DNA of 64,000 bases from positions 2,666,001 to 2,730,000 of the forward strand of contig NZ_CP070496.1 in the NCBI RefSeq assembly GCF_016925535.1. Direction: 5' to 3'. The DNA comes from Natronoglycomyces albus. GTDB lineage: Bacteria > Actinomycetota > Actinomycetes > Mycobacteriales > Micromonosporaceae. Below are positions 26,679-35,261 of this stretch, piece by piece; within the stretch, counting starts at the first letter, position 1; each line of letters opens with the position of its first letter. The translations under genes were made by a program, and so were the position numbers. The notes under the pieces were generated by a model. That model saw only the letters and a list, made by a program, of their open reading frames with translations, searched no databases and was not told the DNA's origin.

Positions 26679-27788
26679 TTACCCTTGTTCCCCTCCGAGC
26701 GCCTTCACGAGCTCGTCGAGGTTGTCGTGCATTACGGAGAAGTAGTCGGCATCGTCCTCATCGGCGGAGAACCCTTCGAGTGGATCGAGGACTGCGGTTT
26801 GGGCGCCGGTTTCGGCGGCGATGGTCTCGGAGATATCTGGCGAGACGAGGGTCTCGTAGAAGATCGTGGTGATGTTGTTGTCGTTGACGTAATTGGTGAC
26901 CGTCGCCATGCGGCCCGAAGAAGGTTCGGCTTCGGGGCTGAGGCCGGAGATGGCGATCTGGTTGAGGCCATAGCGTTGTGCCAGGTAGCCAAAGGCGGCG
27001 TGTGAGGTGACGATGTCGTCGCTTACGCGGTCGGCCAGACGGGTCTCAAATTCTTCGTGCAGGTCATCGAGTTGCTCATTGAACTGGGCGAGATTGGACT
27101 CGTATTCATCGGCGCCAGCGGGGTCGAGCTCGGCGAACGTGTCGGCGATGGCGGTGGCGATGTCCTGGTAGCGGATCGGGTCGAGCCACACGTGCGGGTC
27201 GATGGAGTCCGGGTCCGCCTCGTGGTGGTGGTCGTGGCCGTGGTCGTCCTCTTCCTCTTCACCGTGGTCGTCGTGATCGTCGTGGCCGTCATGATCGTGG
27301 TCATGGTCATGGTCATGGTCATGGTCATGGTCATGGTCATGATCGTGGTCATGGTCATGGCCGTCGTGGTCATGATCGTGGTGTTCGTCGTCGTCTTCGT
27401 CGATGATTGTGGTGTCGTCGCCCAGACGCACCATGTCTACGAAGTCAGCCACATTGAGGGCGGTCTCTGGGGTGTGCTCGGCGACAGCCGCGTCCAGTTC
27501 GGGCTGCATGCCCTCGAGGTAGACCACGTAATCGGAGTTCACGATCGTAGCCAGATCCTGCGGGGACAATTCGACGTCATGCGGTTCGCCACCAGGAGGA
27601 GTGAGGTTGGTGACGGAGACGCGATCTCCACCGATTGACTCGGCGGCGAAGGCCAAGGGATAAAAGGCAGCGGTGATGTCGAGCTCGACGCCTTCGGCGT
27701 CGGCTTCTTCATCGGTGGCACATGCGGACAGCGCGGAAGCGGCAAGAGCTCCGGCCAGGGGGAGGGCAAAGAAAGTTGAGCGTCGCAT
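26679..27788 (-). CDS. znuA: Zinc-binding lipoprotein ZnuA with His-Asp-rich loop
   Basis: 369 residues from the ATG at 27788. Signal peptide with lipobox LSAC (C23). Cluster A-I solute-binding protein: FYPLAFAAESIGGD, DPHVWLDP and SHAAFGYLAQRYGL supply zinc-ligand histidines, with a final acidic ligand near LDPLEGFS. Between them a very long charged loop (about residues 125-205) alternates His and Asp, encoded partly by GGTCAT repeats; it likely captures zinc. CATAGT six bases before the ATG and the Zur box overlapping the promoter show leaderless, Zur-repressed transcription. Confidence 0.95.
   Translation of the reverse strand: MRRSTFFALPLAGALAASALSACATDEEADAEGVELDITAAFYPLAFAAESIGGDRVSVTNLTPPGGEPHDVELSPQDLATIVNSDYVVYLEGMQPELDAAVAEHTPETALNVADFVDMVRLGDDTTIIDEDDDEHHDHDHDGHDHDHDHDHDHDHDHDHDHDHDHDGHDDHDDHGEEEEDDHGHDHHHEADPDSIDPHVWLDPIRYQDIATAIADTFAELDPAGADEYESNLAQFNEQLDDLHEEFETRLADRVSDDIVTSHAAFGYLAQRYGLNQIAISGLSPEAEPSSGRMATVTNYVNDNNITTIFYETLVSPDISETIAAETGAQTAVLDPLEGFSADEDDADYFSVMHDNLDELVKALGGEQG
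27299..27358. repeat. GGTCAT hexanucleotide microsatellite in znuA
   Basis: Seven perfect GGTCAT units (27299-27340), then GATCGT and two more GGTCAT units. Read on the minus strand each hexamer encodes His-Asp. In-frame unit gain or loss would change the metal-binding loop length without breaking the gene. Confidence 0.9.
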
Positions 27789-27794
27789 GCTTTC

Positions 27795-27823
27795 ACTATG
27801 CGCGCTATTGATAATCATTGCCA
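27795..27823 (-). promoter_or_regulatory. znuA leaderless promoter with Zur box
   Basis: CATAGT (27795-27800) ends six bases before the znuA ATG, the spacing of a leaderless -10. Immediately upstream lies TGATAATCATTGCCA (27809-27823), matching 12 of 15 positions of the box at 18045. Zur bound here covers the spacer/-35 region and would shut off the operon when zinc is plentiful. Confidence 0.78.
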
Positions 27824-28134
27824 ACAGCGCATGAATAGGAATATGCCTCATTTGTTCGGATTAGATGCATTCTCGACCCCCTCGATGGATACTCATACCC
27901 ACTCCAGAGTGACAAACAACACAGCAAAGCGGAGTCTGCTATCCGACTCGTCACCACTTTGAAGTGGCGCAGGAGAAAACCCCTCCGCACCTGTCGCGCC
28001 AAGCGTCAATCGCCCACGGGGCCGCCCGGCTCTCAGCTGCGGCTGGGCGGACGCGCCACAGAAGAATGCCACCTGGAATCATCTGCGCCCGCACGCTTGC
28101 CGGAGCATCCCAAAGTTCACTAGCGAACAACCGG
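27824..28134. other. Intergenic region between znuA and the ion channel
   Basis: About 310 bases without a recognisable gene; it contains the far-upstream parts of two divergent promoters. Confidence 0.4.
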
Positions 28135-28140
28135 TAGATT
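28135..28140 (+). promoter_or_regulatory. -10 box of leaderless ion-channel gene
   Basis: TAGATT ends six bases before the GTG at 28147; no Shine-Dalgarno is present. Confidence 0.6.
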
Positions 28141-28146
28141 TTTACC

Positions 28147-29148
28147 GTGTACGAACCCTCCACTAACCAATGCGTCCTCTTGTGCCGCTACCTTGTGTCG
28201 TCGACGTGGTTTCAATGGCTGTCCATAACTGTCATCCTCCTCAACGCCATCTCACTGGGAATCGGCACCTACCCCGACGCCGTCGCCACGGGAGGATTCG
28301 CACTCGCCTGGGTCGATACCGCAGCGCTGACCTTCTTCACCCTCGAGGTCATCATCGGGCTCATCGCCTTCGGGCGCAGACCGTGGCACTACTTCAAGCA
28401 CGGCTGGAACGTCTTCGACTTCATAGTCGTCGTCGCCGCCCTCACACCCGGCATGCGGGAAAACGCCACGTTGCTTCGTCTACTGCGGCTGGCCCGGATT
28501 CTCAAGCTCTTCCAAGCGTTCCCCAGTTTGCGCGTCGTGGTGATGGGAGCGGCGCGATCGATCCCAAAGTCAATTGGGCTCATCGCGCTGACCATCGTGA
28601 TCGTCTATCTGTGGGGGATGTTGGGCTGCATCCTGTTTGGCCAGACATATCCTGAACGATTCGGCACCATCGACCGCGCGGCGCTACACCTGTTTCAGCT
28701 CATGGTCCTCGACGACGTGGGAAACGTAATGCGCGCGGGCATCGAAGTATCGATCCTGACAATTCCCTACTATTTGACCTTCATCTTCATAGGCGCGTTC
28801 ATCCTGTTCAATATCTTGATCGGGGTGGTGCTCGCGTCGATGGAAGAAGCACGCAAAAGCGGCCACCCCAGCGACCCCGGCCATGAGGACTCCCCCACGC
28901 CCGTCTCTCCAGAGCCGATTGCTCCCGAGGAGGGCAGAGCCATTCCTCAAAGCGACTCGCAATCGCGCTTCGCTGGGATTTCCACCCTCGACCAGACCAC
29001 CGCGCTGGTCGAACAGGCTCCCGCTGATTCTTCTCAGATGGCGTTGCTCTTGGAACGCACCGCACAGCTACACGAAACCGTTGAGGCGCTGCGCGCGGAA
29101 TTGGCCGCGCAGCGTGAACCCAACGACATCGTGCGCGAGACCAACTAA
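28147..29148 (+). CDS. Voltage-gated cation channel (BacNav family)
   Basis: 333 residues, one six-helix channel domain; four copies form a pore. S1-S3 occupy about residues 20-100. S4 is LLRLLRLARILKLFQAF with gating charges at R111, R114, R117 and K120. The pore loop is HLFQLMVLDDVGNVM; the selectivity filter VLDDVGN (187-193) replaces TLESWS of sodium-selective NaChBac and resembles the LDD arrangement of calcium-selective CavAb. S6 is FIGAFILFNILIGVVLASM. The tail ends in a coiled coil (about 297-325) that would assemble the tetramer. GTG start chosen by the leaderless -10. Ion preference is inferred. Confidence 0.92.
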   Translation: MYEPSTNQCVLLCRYLVSSTWFQWLSITVILLNAISLGIGTYPDAVATGGFALAWVDTAALTFFTLEVIIGLIAFGRRPWHYFKHGWNVFDFIVVVAALTPGMRENATLLRLLRLARILKLFQAFPSLRVVVMGAARSIPKSIGLIALTIVIVYLWGMLGCILFGQTYPERFGTIDRAALHLFQLMVLDDVGNVMRAGIEVSILTIPYYLTFIFIGAFILFNILIGVVLASMEEARKSGHPSDPGHEDSPTPVSPEPIAPEEGRAIPQSDSQSRFAGISTLDQTTALVEQAPADSSQMALLLERTAQLHETVEALRAELAAQREPNDIVRETN

Positions 29149-29165
29149 CCAAAGCTAATTGGCGG

Positions 29166-30152
29166 TCAAGAATTTTGCGGTGCCTGCTGCAAAGTGCTGA
29201 TAGTCGACGCGGCTGTCTGCGCGTCGTCAATGCTGATCGTTACCTCACCGAGTGATCCCTTGCGTTGCAAGACCAGGCATTGTCCGCTGCGCAACATGAC
29301 GGCCTTGCCGCCCGAATAGAAGCGGAAGCCCCATCCACCAACCTCAGAGCCATGTCGCTCTTGCGCCGAGGCCTGTTCGATGTCGTCCAGGGGAATGACC
29401 CAACGAGGCCAACCCACAACACCAAAGCGGATCACGACCCCAACTTTGCCCACCGAGACCGAGACGCTACCTAGGATCAGCGTCCCGAAGGCCAGTACTG
29501 GCAATAGCGATACAAAGATGAGGTGCGCCGCGAGAGTGAACCCGAGCGATGCGTACACGAGCACTATCGAGCTAATGAGCGAGATCGCCACGACTACCGG
29601 CAACCACACCGAGGAGATGCTTCCGCTCCAGGTAAGGCGCTCCCCGGCTTCCAGCGGAAACGCCTCGGCTGGATCGACGGCTTTGCGATTTGCCGCCACG
29701 CCCAGAAACCAACCGAGAGTCGCTGCGGCAATCGAAGCTGCCAGTGCGGTGAGGACACCGGGCAAAGGACTGCCGGCTTCCGACCAATGATTCAGTCCGT
29801 GGTTGACGTAAATGAGCGAGAAATAGACGCTGGCCGCGAAAGTAGCCCAGCCGAGGCTAAATGAGGTCACGAAACGTGAGTCAATGGCGTTTTCCTCTCC
29901 GGCGGCTTTCGCACTCGCCGAATAGAGGTTGAGGCACAACACGATAATGAATTGGATGATCACCAGGCCGGAGGCAAAACCGAGAAACATCAGGTGGCCT
30001 TGCGAGCCATTGGGCAGGTTCGAACTGCTCCAGTGGGTGGCCAGTGGGTCCGGAAGGCTAGCTCGGAAGAACGGAAAAGTGCCCCAGATGAGAAGCAAGG
30101 CCACTATGCCGCTTCCCCAAGAAATAAGATAGGCGCGGCGCTCAGGAGTCAT
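29166..30152 (-). CDS. DUF1648-domain membrane protein
   Basis: 328 residues. PDPLATHWSSSNLPNG is the DUF1648 signature (SdpI-like/YhdP-like membrane proteins), then six or so hydrophobic helices and a C-terminal PH-like cytoplasmic part with GFRFYSGGKAVMLRSGQ. Starts within the stop of the GntR-family gene (four-base overlap), so the pair is co-regulated. Homologues paired with YtrA-type GntR regulators often respond to cell-envelope stress; the role here is unknown. Confidence 0.82.
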   Translation of the reverse strand: MTPERRAYLISWGSGIVALLLIWGTFPFFRASLPDPLATHWSSSNLPNGSQGHLMFLGFASGLVIIQFIIVLCLNLYSASAKAAGEENAIDSRFVTSFSLGWATFAASVYFSLIYVNHGLNHWSEAGSPLPGVLTALAASIAAATLGWFLGVAANRKAVDPAEAFPLEAGERLTWSGSISSVWLPVVVAISLISSIVLVYASLGFTLAAHLIFVSLLPVLAFGTLILGSVSVSVGKVGVVIRFGVVGWPRWVIPLDDIEQASAQERHGSEVGGWGFRFYSGGKAVMLRSGQCLVLQRKGSLGEVTISIDDAQTAASTISTLQQAPQNS

Positions 30153-30487
30153 GGATGAGTCCTTTCGATGAGGGTAATGAGGTCTGCGCGGGTGTACCCG
30201 AGTCGATTGGCTTCGCCCAAGAGCTCGACGATCAATTGTTGAAGCTCACCGTGGACTTCAGCGCCAGGGCAGACGCGGATGCCACGCCCGCGTCGAAACT
30301 CCAAGAGCCCTTCGTCACGCAAATCGCGGAGAGCTCGCAAGGCGGTGTTGGCGTTGATGTCGAGTTGCTCGGCCAGTTCTTTGGCCGGAGGGATGCGGTC
30401 GCCCGGCTTGAGCTTGCCATCGACCAGGGCACGGCGGATACTGCCGGCGAGTTGCTCGTGCAGCGGCAGGGGGTCTTGGGAACTCAC
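30149..30487 (-). CDS. GntR-family regulator, YtrA type
   Basis: 112 residues: winged helix with PLHEQLAGSIRRALVDGKLKPGDRIPPAKELAEQL... split by the recognition helix NANTALRALRDLRDEGLL, and only a short C-terminal helix pair (HGELQQLIVELLGEANRLGY), as in the YtrA subfamily. GTG start. Upstream TACTGT lies five bases before the start. Two direct copies of TAGCACTA (30514 and 30546) lie just upstream and may be its operators. Controls itself and the DUF1648 gene it overlaps. Confidence 0.9.
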   Translation of the reverse strand: MSSQDPLPLHEQLAGSIRRALVDGKLKPGDRIPPAKELAEQLDINANTALRALRDLRDEGLLEFRRGRGIRVCPGAEVHGELQQLIVELLGEANRLGYTRADLITLIERTHP

Positions 30488-30513
30488 TCTAAACAGTATG
30501 ATGCTAGCAATAA

Positions 30514-30553
30514 TAGCACTATACGGTTGATGGTCATAGTTCCATTAGCACTA
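30514..30553. promoter_or_regulatory. Candidate GntR operator: two TAGCACTA repeats
   Basis: TAGCACTA occurs at 30514-30521 and again at 30546-30553, 32 bases apart (about three helical turns), in the low-GC region upstream of the regulator gene. Candidate autoregulatory operator; binding is inferred. Confidence 0.45.
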
Positions 30554-30714
30554 AATCACGATGAAGGCTCCACCAGGTCTGGGGACTTGGGGCGGAGGCG
30601 CCAAGGCGGCTCCAACGCTGCGAGAGTACGGTTCACACCACACCAACGTGCCGGAAAGACCACAGCGCTTGCCATAGGCCTCCTAGAGCCGCGCCGAAGC
30701 TGCGGCGGAACTGG

Positions 30715-31512
30715 CTATTGACCGCTGGTGGCAGGTACCGGGTTCGGAATCGCCCCGCCCATGCGACGGTCGCGCTCCGTATAGGCCTCACACGCTGCCC
30801 ACAAATGTCGCCGGTCAAAGTCAGGCCACAACACGTTGTCCATAAACACGAACTCCGCATAGGCCGACTGCCAGGCCAAGAAGTTGGACATACGTTGCTC
30901 TCCCGAACAGCGTACGAACAAATCCACATCAGGCAAGTCAGGGTTGTACAAGTAGCGCGCGAATGTCTTCTCGGTCACCCGGTTGGGATTGATCTTGCCA
31001 GCTTTCGCGTCCCGGGCCAGGGCTGCGGCCGCGTCGGCGATCTCAGCGCGGCCCCCGTAGTTCACGCAAAACTGCAACGTGAGCTTGTCGTTGTCCCTCG
31101 ACATTTGCTCAGCCACTTCGAGTTCCCTAATGACCGACTTCCATAGCTTCGGGCGACGCCCCGCCCAACGAATACGCACGCCCATGGCATTGAGCTCGTC
31201 CCGGCGCCGGTGGATGACATCGCGATTGAAGCCCATCAACCAACGCACTTCCTCAGGCGAGCGCCGCCAATTCTCCGTGGAGAACGCATACGCCGACAGC
31301 GTAGACACGCCCAGCTCCAGCGCGCCCTCAATGACGTCGAACAGCGACGATTCACCCGCCGCATGGCCCTCGGTGCGCTTGAGTCCGCGTTGCTTGGCCC
31401 AGCGCCCATTGCCGTCCATCACCAAAGCGACATGCTGCGGGATGAGGTTCGACTCGATCGCGGGCGGTCGAGCGCCGGTCGGGTGGGGGTTGGGTGGCTG
31501 GTAGCGGCTCAA
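30715..31512 (-). CDS. uppS: Undecaprenyl diphosphate synthase (cis-prenyltransferase)
   Basis: 265 residues. [13 protein letters not shown] holds the catalytic aspartate; further conserved blocks are [37 protein letters not shown] and [24 protein letters not shown]. Makes the polyprenyl carrier for peptidoglycan and cell-wall polymers. Start is TTG at 31512, five bases after AGGAGG. It lies downstream of recO on the same strand, the usual actinobacterial order. Confidence 0.96.
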   Translation of the reverse strand: MSRYQPPNPHPTGARPPAIESNLIPQHVALVMDGNGRWAKQRGLKRTEGHAAGESSLFDVIEGALELGVSTLSAYAFSTENWRRSPEEVRWLMGFNRDVIHRRRDELNAMGVRIRWAGRRPKLWKSVIRELEVAEQMSRDNDKLTLQFCVNYGGRAEIADAAAALARDAKAGKINPNRVTEKTFARYLYNPDLPDVDLFVRCSGEQRMSNFLAWQSAYAEFVFMDNVLWPDFDRRHLWAACEAYTERDRRMGGAIPNPVPATSGQ

Positions 31513-31678
31513 GAATCCTCCTAGGCAAGATGTCGGGCCATGTGGCTAGAGACTCCGCCATTCTGCCGCTACCTATTGGCTGCGATTAAACGGCCCCTGT
31601 ACCACCGTGAGGTCCGCCGAGTCAGCTCTGTGAACCGCGTTGGCCCCCTTTTACGGCCTGCTGGAGCAAATAGCCTCC

Positions 31679-32425
31679 TCAGCGAGGAACATAGGTGAGG
31701 GTATGCAGGGGCCGTTGCGAATGCCATTGGAAATGAGCGGCGATCAAACCAGCCGCTTCGTTACGTTCCCGCACACCCGTATCGACCACATCTGCCCACT
31801 GGCCTTGGTCCAGCGCCCGCATCAGCGCTACCGCCGGTGCTGAGGGAATGGACGAGCCAGGCGGGCGGCAATCCGAACACACCGCTCCCCCAGCGGGCAC
31901 GGAGAACGCTCGATGTTCCCCCTCGCCGCCGCAGGTGGCACAGTTGGTGAGTTCGGGGGACCATCCGGCCGTTTTCATCCCGCGCAGCAAGTACGAGTCC
32001 AGTACCAGCGGGCCGGGCAGATCAGTCTCCGCCAGCGCCCGAAACGCCCCCAGCGTGAGCTGGAACAGTTCGACCTCAGGCTCATTGTCTTCGGGCACCA
32101 GACGTTCCACGGCTTCGGCGATCGAACACGCTGAGGTGTAGCGACTCCAGTCTGAGGAAATCACGCCACCGTTGAGGTGCATCCCCACCGCTTGGGTGAC
32201 AGTGTGGAGGCCGCTGCGGCCCTCGATAAGTTGCAAGTCGACGTGCCCGAAAGGGGCCAGACGTGCCCCGAACTTCGAAGAGGTACGCCGCAGGCCCTTG
32301 GCCACCGCGCGGAAGCGACCGGTTTTGCGCCCGAAACAAGAGACGATGGAGTCCGCTTCCCCTAGTTTGTAGGTACGCAGCACCACCGCGTCGTCGCGAA
32401 AGAACTTACGCATGCCACCGGCCAC
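31679..32425 (-). CDS. recO: DNA repair protein RecO
   Basis: 248 residues. N-terminal OB fold (FRDDAVVLRTYKLGEADSIVSCFGRKTGRFRAVAKG), central helices, and a zinc-ribbon-like CATCGGEGEHRAF...VCSDC. Loads RecA onto SSB-coated DNA with RecFR. Start GTG 32425 is supported by TAAAAT ending six bases before it; an ATG at 32413 is the alternative. Confidence 0.95.
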   Translation of the reverse strand: MAGGMRKFFRDDAVVLRTYKLGEADSIVSCFGRKTGRFRAVAKGLRRTSSKFGARLAPFGHVDLQLIEGRSGLHTVTQAVGMHLNGGVISSDWSRYTSACSIAEAVERLVPEDNEPEVELFQLTLGAFRALAETDLPGPLVLDSYLLRGMKTAGWSPELTNCATCGGEGEHRAFSVPAGGAVCSDCRPPGSSIPSAPAVALMRALDQGQWADVVDTGVRERNEAAGLIAAHFQWHSQRPLHTLTYVPR

Positions 32426-32431
32426 AGACTG

Positions 32432-32437
32432 ATTTTA
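32432..32437 (-). promoter_or_regulatory. -10 box of leaderless recO
   Basis: TAAAAT on the minus strand, six bases before the GTG at 32425. Confidence 0.6.
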
Positions 32438-32468
32438 TCCCTCGCAGCCGACACTTCACGGGCAGTGC

Positions 32469-33125
32469 TCAGTCCCGGAACGGGTTGATGGCTTCCTCGG
32501 AAGTCTCTTCGGCAGAGGGCTCATAGGGCGGGTTGTTACGCAAGGGGTCGTTCTGGGGCGGCACCCCACCCGCGGGCGGGATATACGGCTCTTCGATGTC
32601 CAAACTGCCGCGAACGCACCCGGACTGGACCTTGAGAGAGGAGATGTTGGCGACGCTATACCAAAGGTTAATGCCGTCTGGGCGACGAGCTTCCAACGAG
32701 TGGAACTCGCCGTCGCCTCTGATGTCTTCAGTGTGGATGTTGTAACCCTGTTTATCCCAGTGTTCCCGGATCGCTTCAAGGTATTCTTCACGCACTATCG
32801 GCAGTTTCGAGTCATCACGACTAAACCGGTAGTTGATCTCGATACGAACAAAATCGGTCTCTTGCATCTGCGGGCCATAGCAATCCTGTGTCCTGTAAAT
32901 GCGGGTCTCGAACCCAATGAAGTCATCAATGGTTTCAACCCAGCTGCGAACCTCTTCCTCCATCAGGCCATACGCCATCACCTGGTCGAATTCTCGTTCC
33001 GGCGGGGGCTCGAACCCCGATCGCCCATCACTGCTCATGCATCCTCCCAACACCAGTGGCACCATTGCGAATGCCGCTATCAGCTTCCTCATTCGTGGGA
33101 CCACGTTTCGTCTTGCCCCCTTCAT
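32469..33125 (-). CDS. Lipoprotein of unknown function, third gene of WXG/DUF1023 cassette
   Basis: 218 residues from the ATG at 33125, which overlaps the stop of the DUF1023 gene (TGATG). A basic n-region and hydrophobic core end at the lipobox VLGGC (Cys near residue 29). The mature part has a mixed alpha/beta look with two further cysteines (QDCYG, QSGCVRG) that may pair, then a Pro/Asn-rich tail (PPAGGVPPQNDPLRNNPPYEP). I recognise no domain. Tight coupling to the upstream hydrolase suggests a partner or immunity-like surface role. Confidence 0.7.
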   Translation of the reverse strand: MKGARRNVVPRMRKLIAAFAMVPLVLGGCMSSDGRSGFEPPPEREFDQVMAYGLMEEEVRSWVETIDDFIGFETRIYRTQDCYGPQMQETDFVRIEINYRFSRDDSKLPIVREEYLEAIREHWDKQGYNIHTEDIRGDGEFHSLEARRPDGINLWYSVANISSLKVQSGCVRGSLDIEEPYIPPAGGVPPQNDPLRNNPPYEPSAEETSEEAINPFRD

Positions 33126-34762
33126 CACGAAATCATCCCAGTTTGACCGGTAATGATGAATGCGAAATTCCTGCGGGACGGGTTTCCCTCATCCCAGTAA
33201 GCGCTATGAGCCTCGTCCGGACGCCAGGTCATATTGTCGCTGGTGAAAGTCTGCCCACCGAACTCGTCACTCACCGGATCTGGGCCGTGTACGCGATCCC
33301 AATCAGCCGGAATTTTGATAATGTCAGCAGGCGACCGGGTCGACCACACGTTCTCTGCCCCGATTCCGAGATCATCGGCGTGGTCTGCACGTGTTCCTGG
33401 ACTGCCGACATTGATGATCTGGTCCACATTGAGGTCGCTGTTGACCGCGGTTTCGCCGATTACCGTGGAACCATACGAGTGGCCCAGCAAGGTTGTCCGC
33501 GCACCATCTGAATTCTGGTGGGAAGCATCGATGCCATCCATGAAACGCGCCAAAGGATCAACGGCGCCTTCAGCATAAGACCCCCATGGCGAATGCAGTG
33601 CCACATTCTGCGGGGCATCGTAGCCGAGCCAGGCAACGACGGCGGTCGAATCGCCATCAGGACCATATTCCAAAGCGTCGTCAGCCATCGTTTCGGCGCG
33701 GCTCAAGGTTCCGCCGAACCCGCTCAAGGTGGATCCAGTGCCGGGAACGTAAACGGCGGTGTTGTCGGCCTCATCAGGGTTGCCAACAGCGACCACCGCT
33801 TGGCCATTGCCATCGGTGCTGAAGTCCAGCAAGAAGTACTCAGCTACGAACGCCCCTTCGGGCCCATTACCAGCACGATTTTCGATATTTCCCTTGAGCC
33901 GTTGAAGGTCATCGAGAGTCTTCTGCAACTGGTCGCGCGCTTCCGGTCCATACGCACCGTCCACCGGTCCCAAGAACGGCGGGTCATCATCGAAGCCCTT
34001 GATCTTCCGCTCATACTCGGCGATCTTTTCGTCCAGCAGAATCCGGTTCGCCGTGTCGCGCGCCTCGGCCGGGAATCCGTCGGTGGGCCCTACTAGGTGC
34101 GGATGCGACTCCACTAGGGCGTCACGCTCGGCGGCGGGAAGCTCCAGCCACCAGTCATTGAGTTCTTGCGGGGTCGCGCCGTTTTCAAGAAGGTCGTAAA
34201 GCTGATCGATGTTGCGCTCATGGGTGCCGTATGGCCCAGGTCGCCATTCGGAGGGCGAACCAACCGACTTCGCAATAGCCGCTTCAAGGTCGCCGTTGAG
34301 ATCGTTCGCACGAGACAGGACACTGTCAAGCGTGCCTTGGAAGTAACGGGTGGCCTCGTGGTAGTTCCTGCCGCCCGGCAACTGCCCGCGATCGACTTCG
34401 ACGATCGCGATGACTGAGCCGCCTTGCGAGACGTGCAGCCCTTCGTACGGCAGCTCCAGTAGCAGATCCGTAAGGTCGCGCTGACACTGAATCAAGCCCA
34501 TGGCCGTATCCTCAACGGCCGTCCCCAGCGCCCGTGCCTCTTCTACGGCGAGGTCAAGGTCGTCGGTGATCGCGCGGAGGCCGTCGCGCGCGATATCAGC
34601 CGTCTGCCCCGCGAAGACTTCTTCAGCGAGAGTCTTGCGCCGAACGTGGTCGGTCTCATCAGATATTTCGTCTAGGTGGTGCGAGAGCCGTAGCCAGCGC
34701 TCGGCAGCCTTAACCAGCGGCGCGAAGTCGGCATCGCGCAGTCCCCGAGCGGTGATGCTCAC
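33125..34762 (-). CDS. DUF1023 alpha/beta hydrolase with N-terminal WXG100-like helical domain
   Basis: 545 residues. The first ~130 are a helical region (AERWLRLSHHLDEISDETDHVRR) like WXG100/ESX proteins, then a helical linker (200-290), then the DUF1023 hydrolase: VYVPGTGSTL, WLGYDAPQNVAL, nucleophile elbow GHSYGS with S429, INVGSPG, an acid around SPADIIKIPAD and a histidine at VHGPDP. No signal peptide, which fits type VII secretion. It overlaps the small WXG-like gene by four bases and the lipoprotein gene by one, so all three are coupled. Substrate unknown; a lipase/esterase activity is predicted. Confidence 0.82.
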   Translation of the reverse strand: MSITARGLRDADFAPLVKAAERWLRLSHHLDEISDETDHVRRKTLAEEVFAGQTADIARDGLRAITDDLDLAVEEARALGTAVEDTAMGLIQCQRDLTDLLLELPYEGLHVSQGGSVIAIVEVDRGQLPGGRNYHEATRYFQGTLDSVLSRANDLNGDLEAAIAKSVGSPSEWRPGPYGTHERNIDQLYDLLENGATPQELNDWWLELPAAERDALVESHPHLVGPTDGFPAEARDTANRILLDEKIAEYERKIKGFDDDPPFLGPVDGAYGPEARDQLQKTLDDLQRLKGNIENRAGNGPEGAFVAEYFLLDFSTDGNGQAVVAVGNPDEADNTAVYVPGTGSTLSGFGGTLSRAETMADDALEYGPDGDSTAVVAWLGYDAPQNVALHSPWGSYAEGAVDPLARFMDGIDASHQNSDGARTTLLGHSYGSTVIGETAVNSDLNVDQIINVGSPGTRADHADDLGIGAENVWSTRSPADIIKIPADWDRVHGPDPVSDEFGGQTFTSDNMTWRPDEAHSAYWDEGNPSRRNFAFIITGQTGMIS

Positions 34763-35157
34763 ATCGCCTCCAGGGGCACCGACTCATCATTGGTCGGTGC
34801 AGGGAGGTCGTTGGGAGTGGATTCGGGGAACAGCTGGGAGTCCAGATTTCGAAACATCGAGGCGGAGAACTCGTCGACTTCCACCTGCTGATGGGCATGG
34901 ACGGCCAAGAACTGCCCTGCGTGTTTCACATGCTGCCGCAAGGCCGGTATTCGGTGGCTCCGCCAGTCGTCAGTCGCCCTCGCCAGCCGGGCGATGGCGG
35001 TGAACTCGCCGGTATCCGCCGAGTCGGCCAAGTCATGGCCCGCAGAGGACACCGGCCGAAAGCGGTCGCGCAGCTCGCTGCCAAGGTCAAGCAGTTGCCT
35101 GGCTGCGCGATTGAGCGCATCAGGCTCCATGACGTAGTCGTCGCCGGGAGGACACAC
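34759..35157 (-). CDS. WXG100/ESX-like small helical protein
   Basis: 132 residues. DDYVMEPDALNRAARQLLDLGSELRD is the typical opening of ESX-like proteins in actinomycetes, followed by two long amphipathic helices and a Pro-rich tail. The central motif is DDWRSHRIPALRQHV rather than a strict WXG. GTG start at 35157 after GGAGA; an ATG at 35130 is the alternative. First gene of the three-gene cassette and a likely chaperone or co-substrate for the hydrolase. Confidence 0.7.
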   Translation of the reverse strand: MCPPGDDYVMEPDALNRAARQLLDLGSELRDRFRPVSSAGHDLADSADTGEFTAIARLARATDDWRSHRIPALRQHVKHAGQFLAVHAHQQVEVDEFSASMFRNLDSQLFPESTPNDLPAPTNDESVPLEAM

Positions 35158-35261
35158 GATTTCTCCAGAGGGGGTGGAGGACTAACAGAATGTATCGATC
35201 TCACAATACTGTGTAATGGCCAATTCGTGCCTCCCAGCGACTTCCCGCAGGTTACGTGCGC

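Noticed and set aside
27299-27358. CRISPR-like short repeats
   Set aside because: Units are six bases, contiguous and without spacers; a coding microsatellite.
27057-27638. 193-codon plus-strand frame with a Val-rich repeat
   Set aside because: Mirror of the His-Asp repeat in znuA; repeats make long open frames on both strands.
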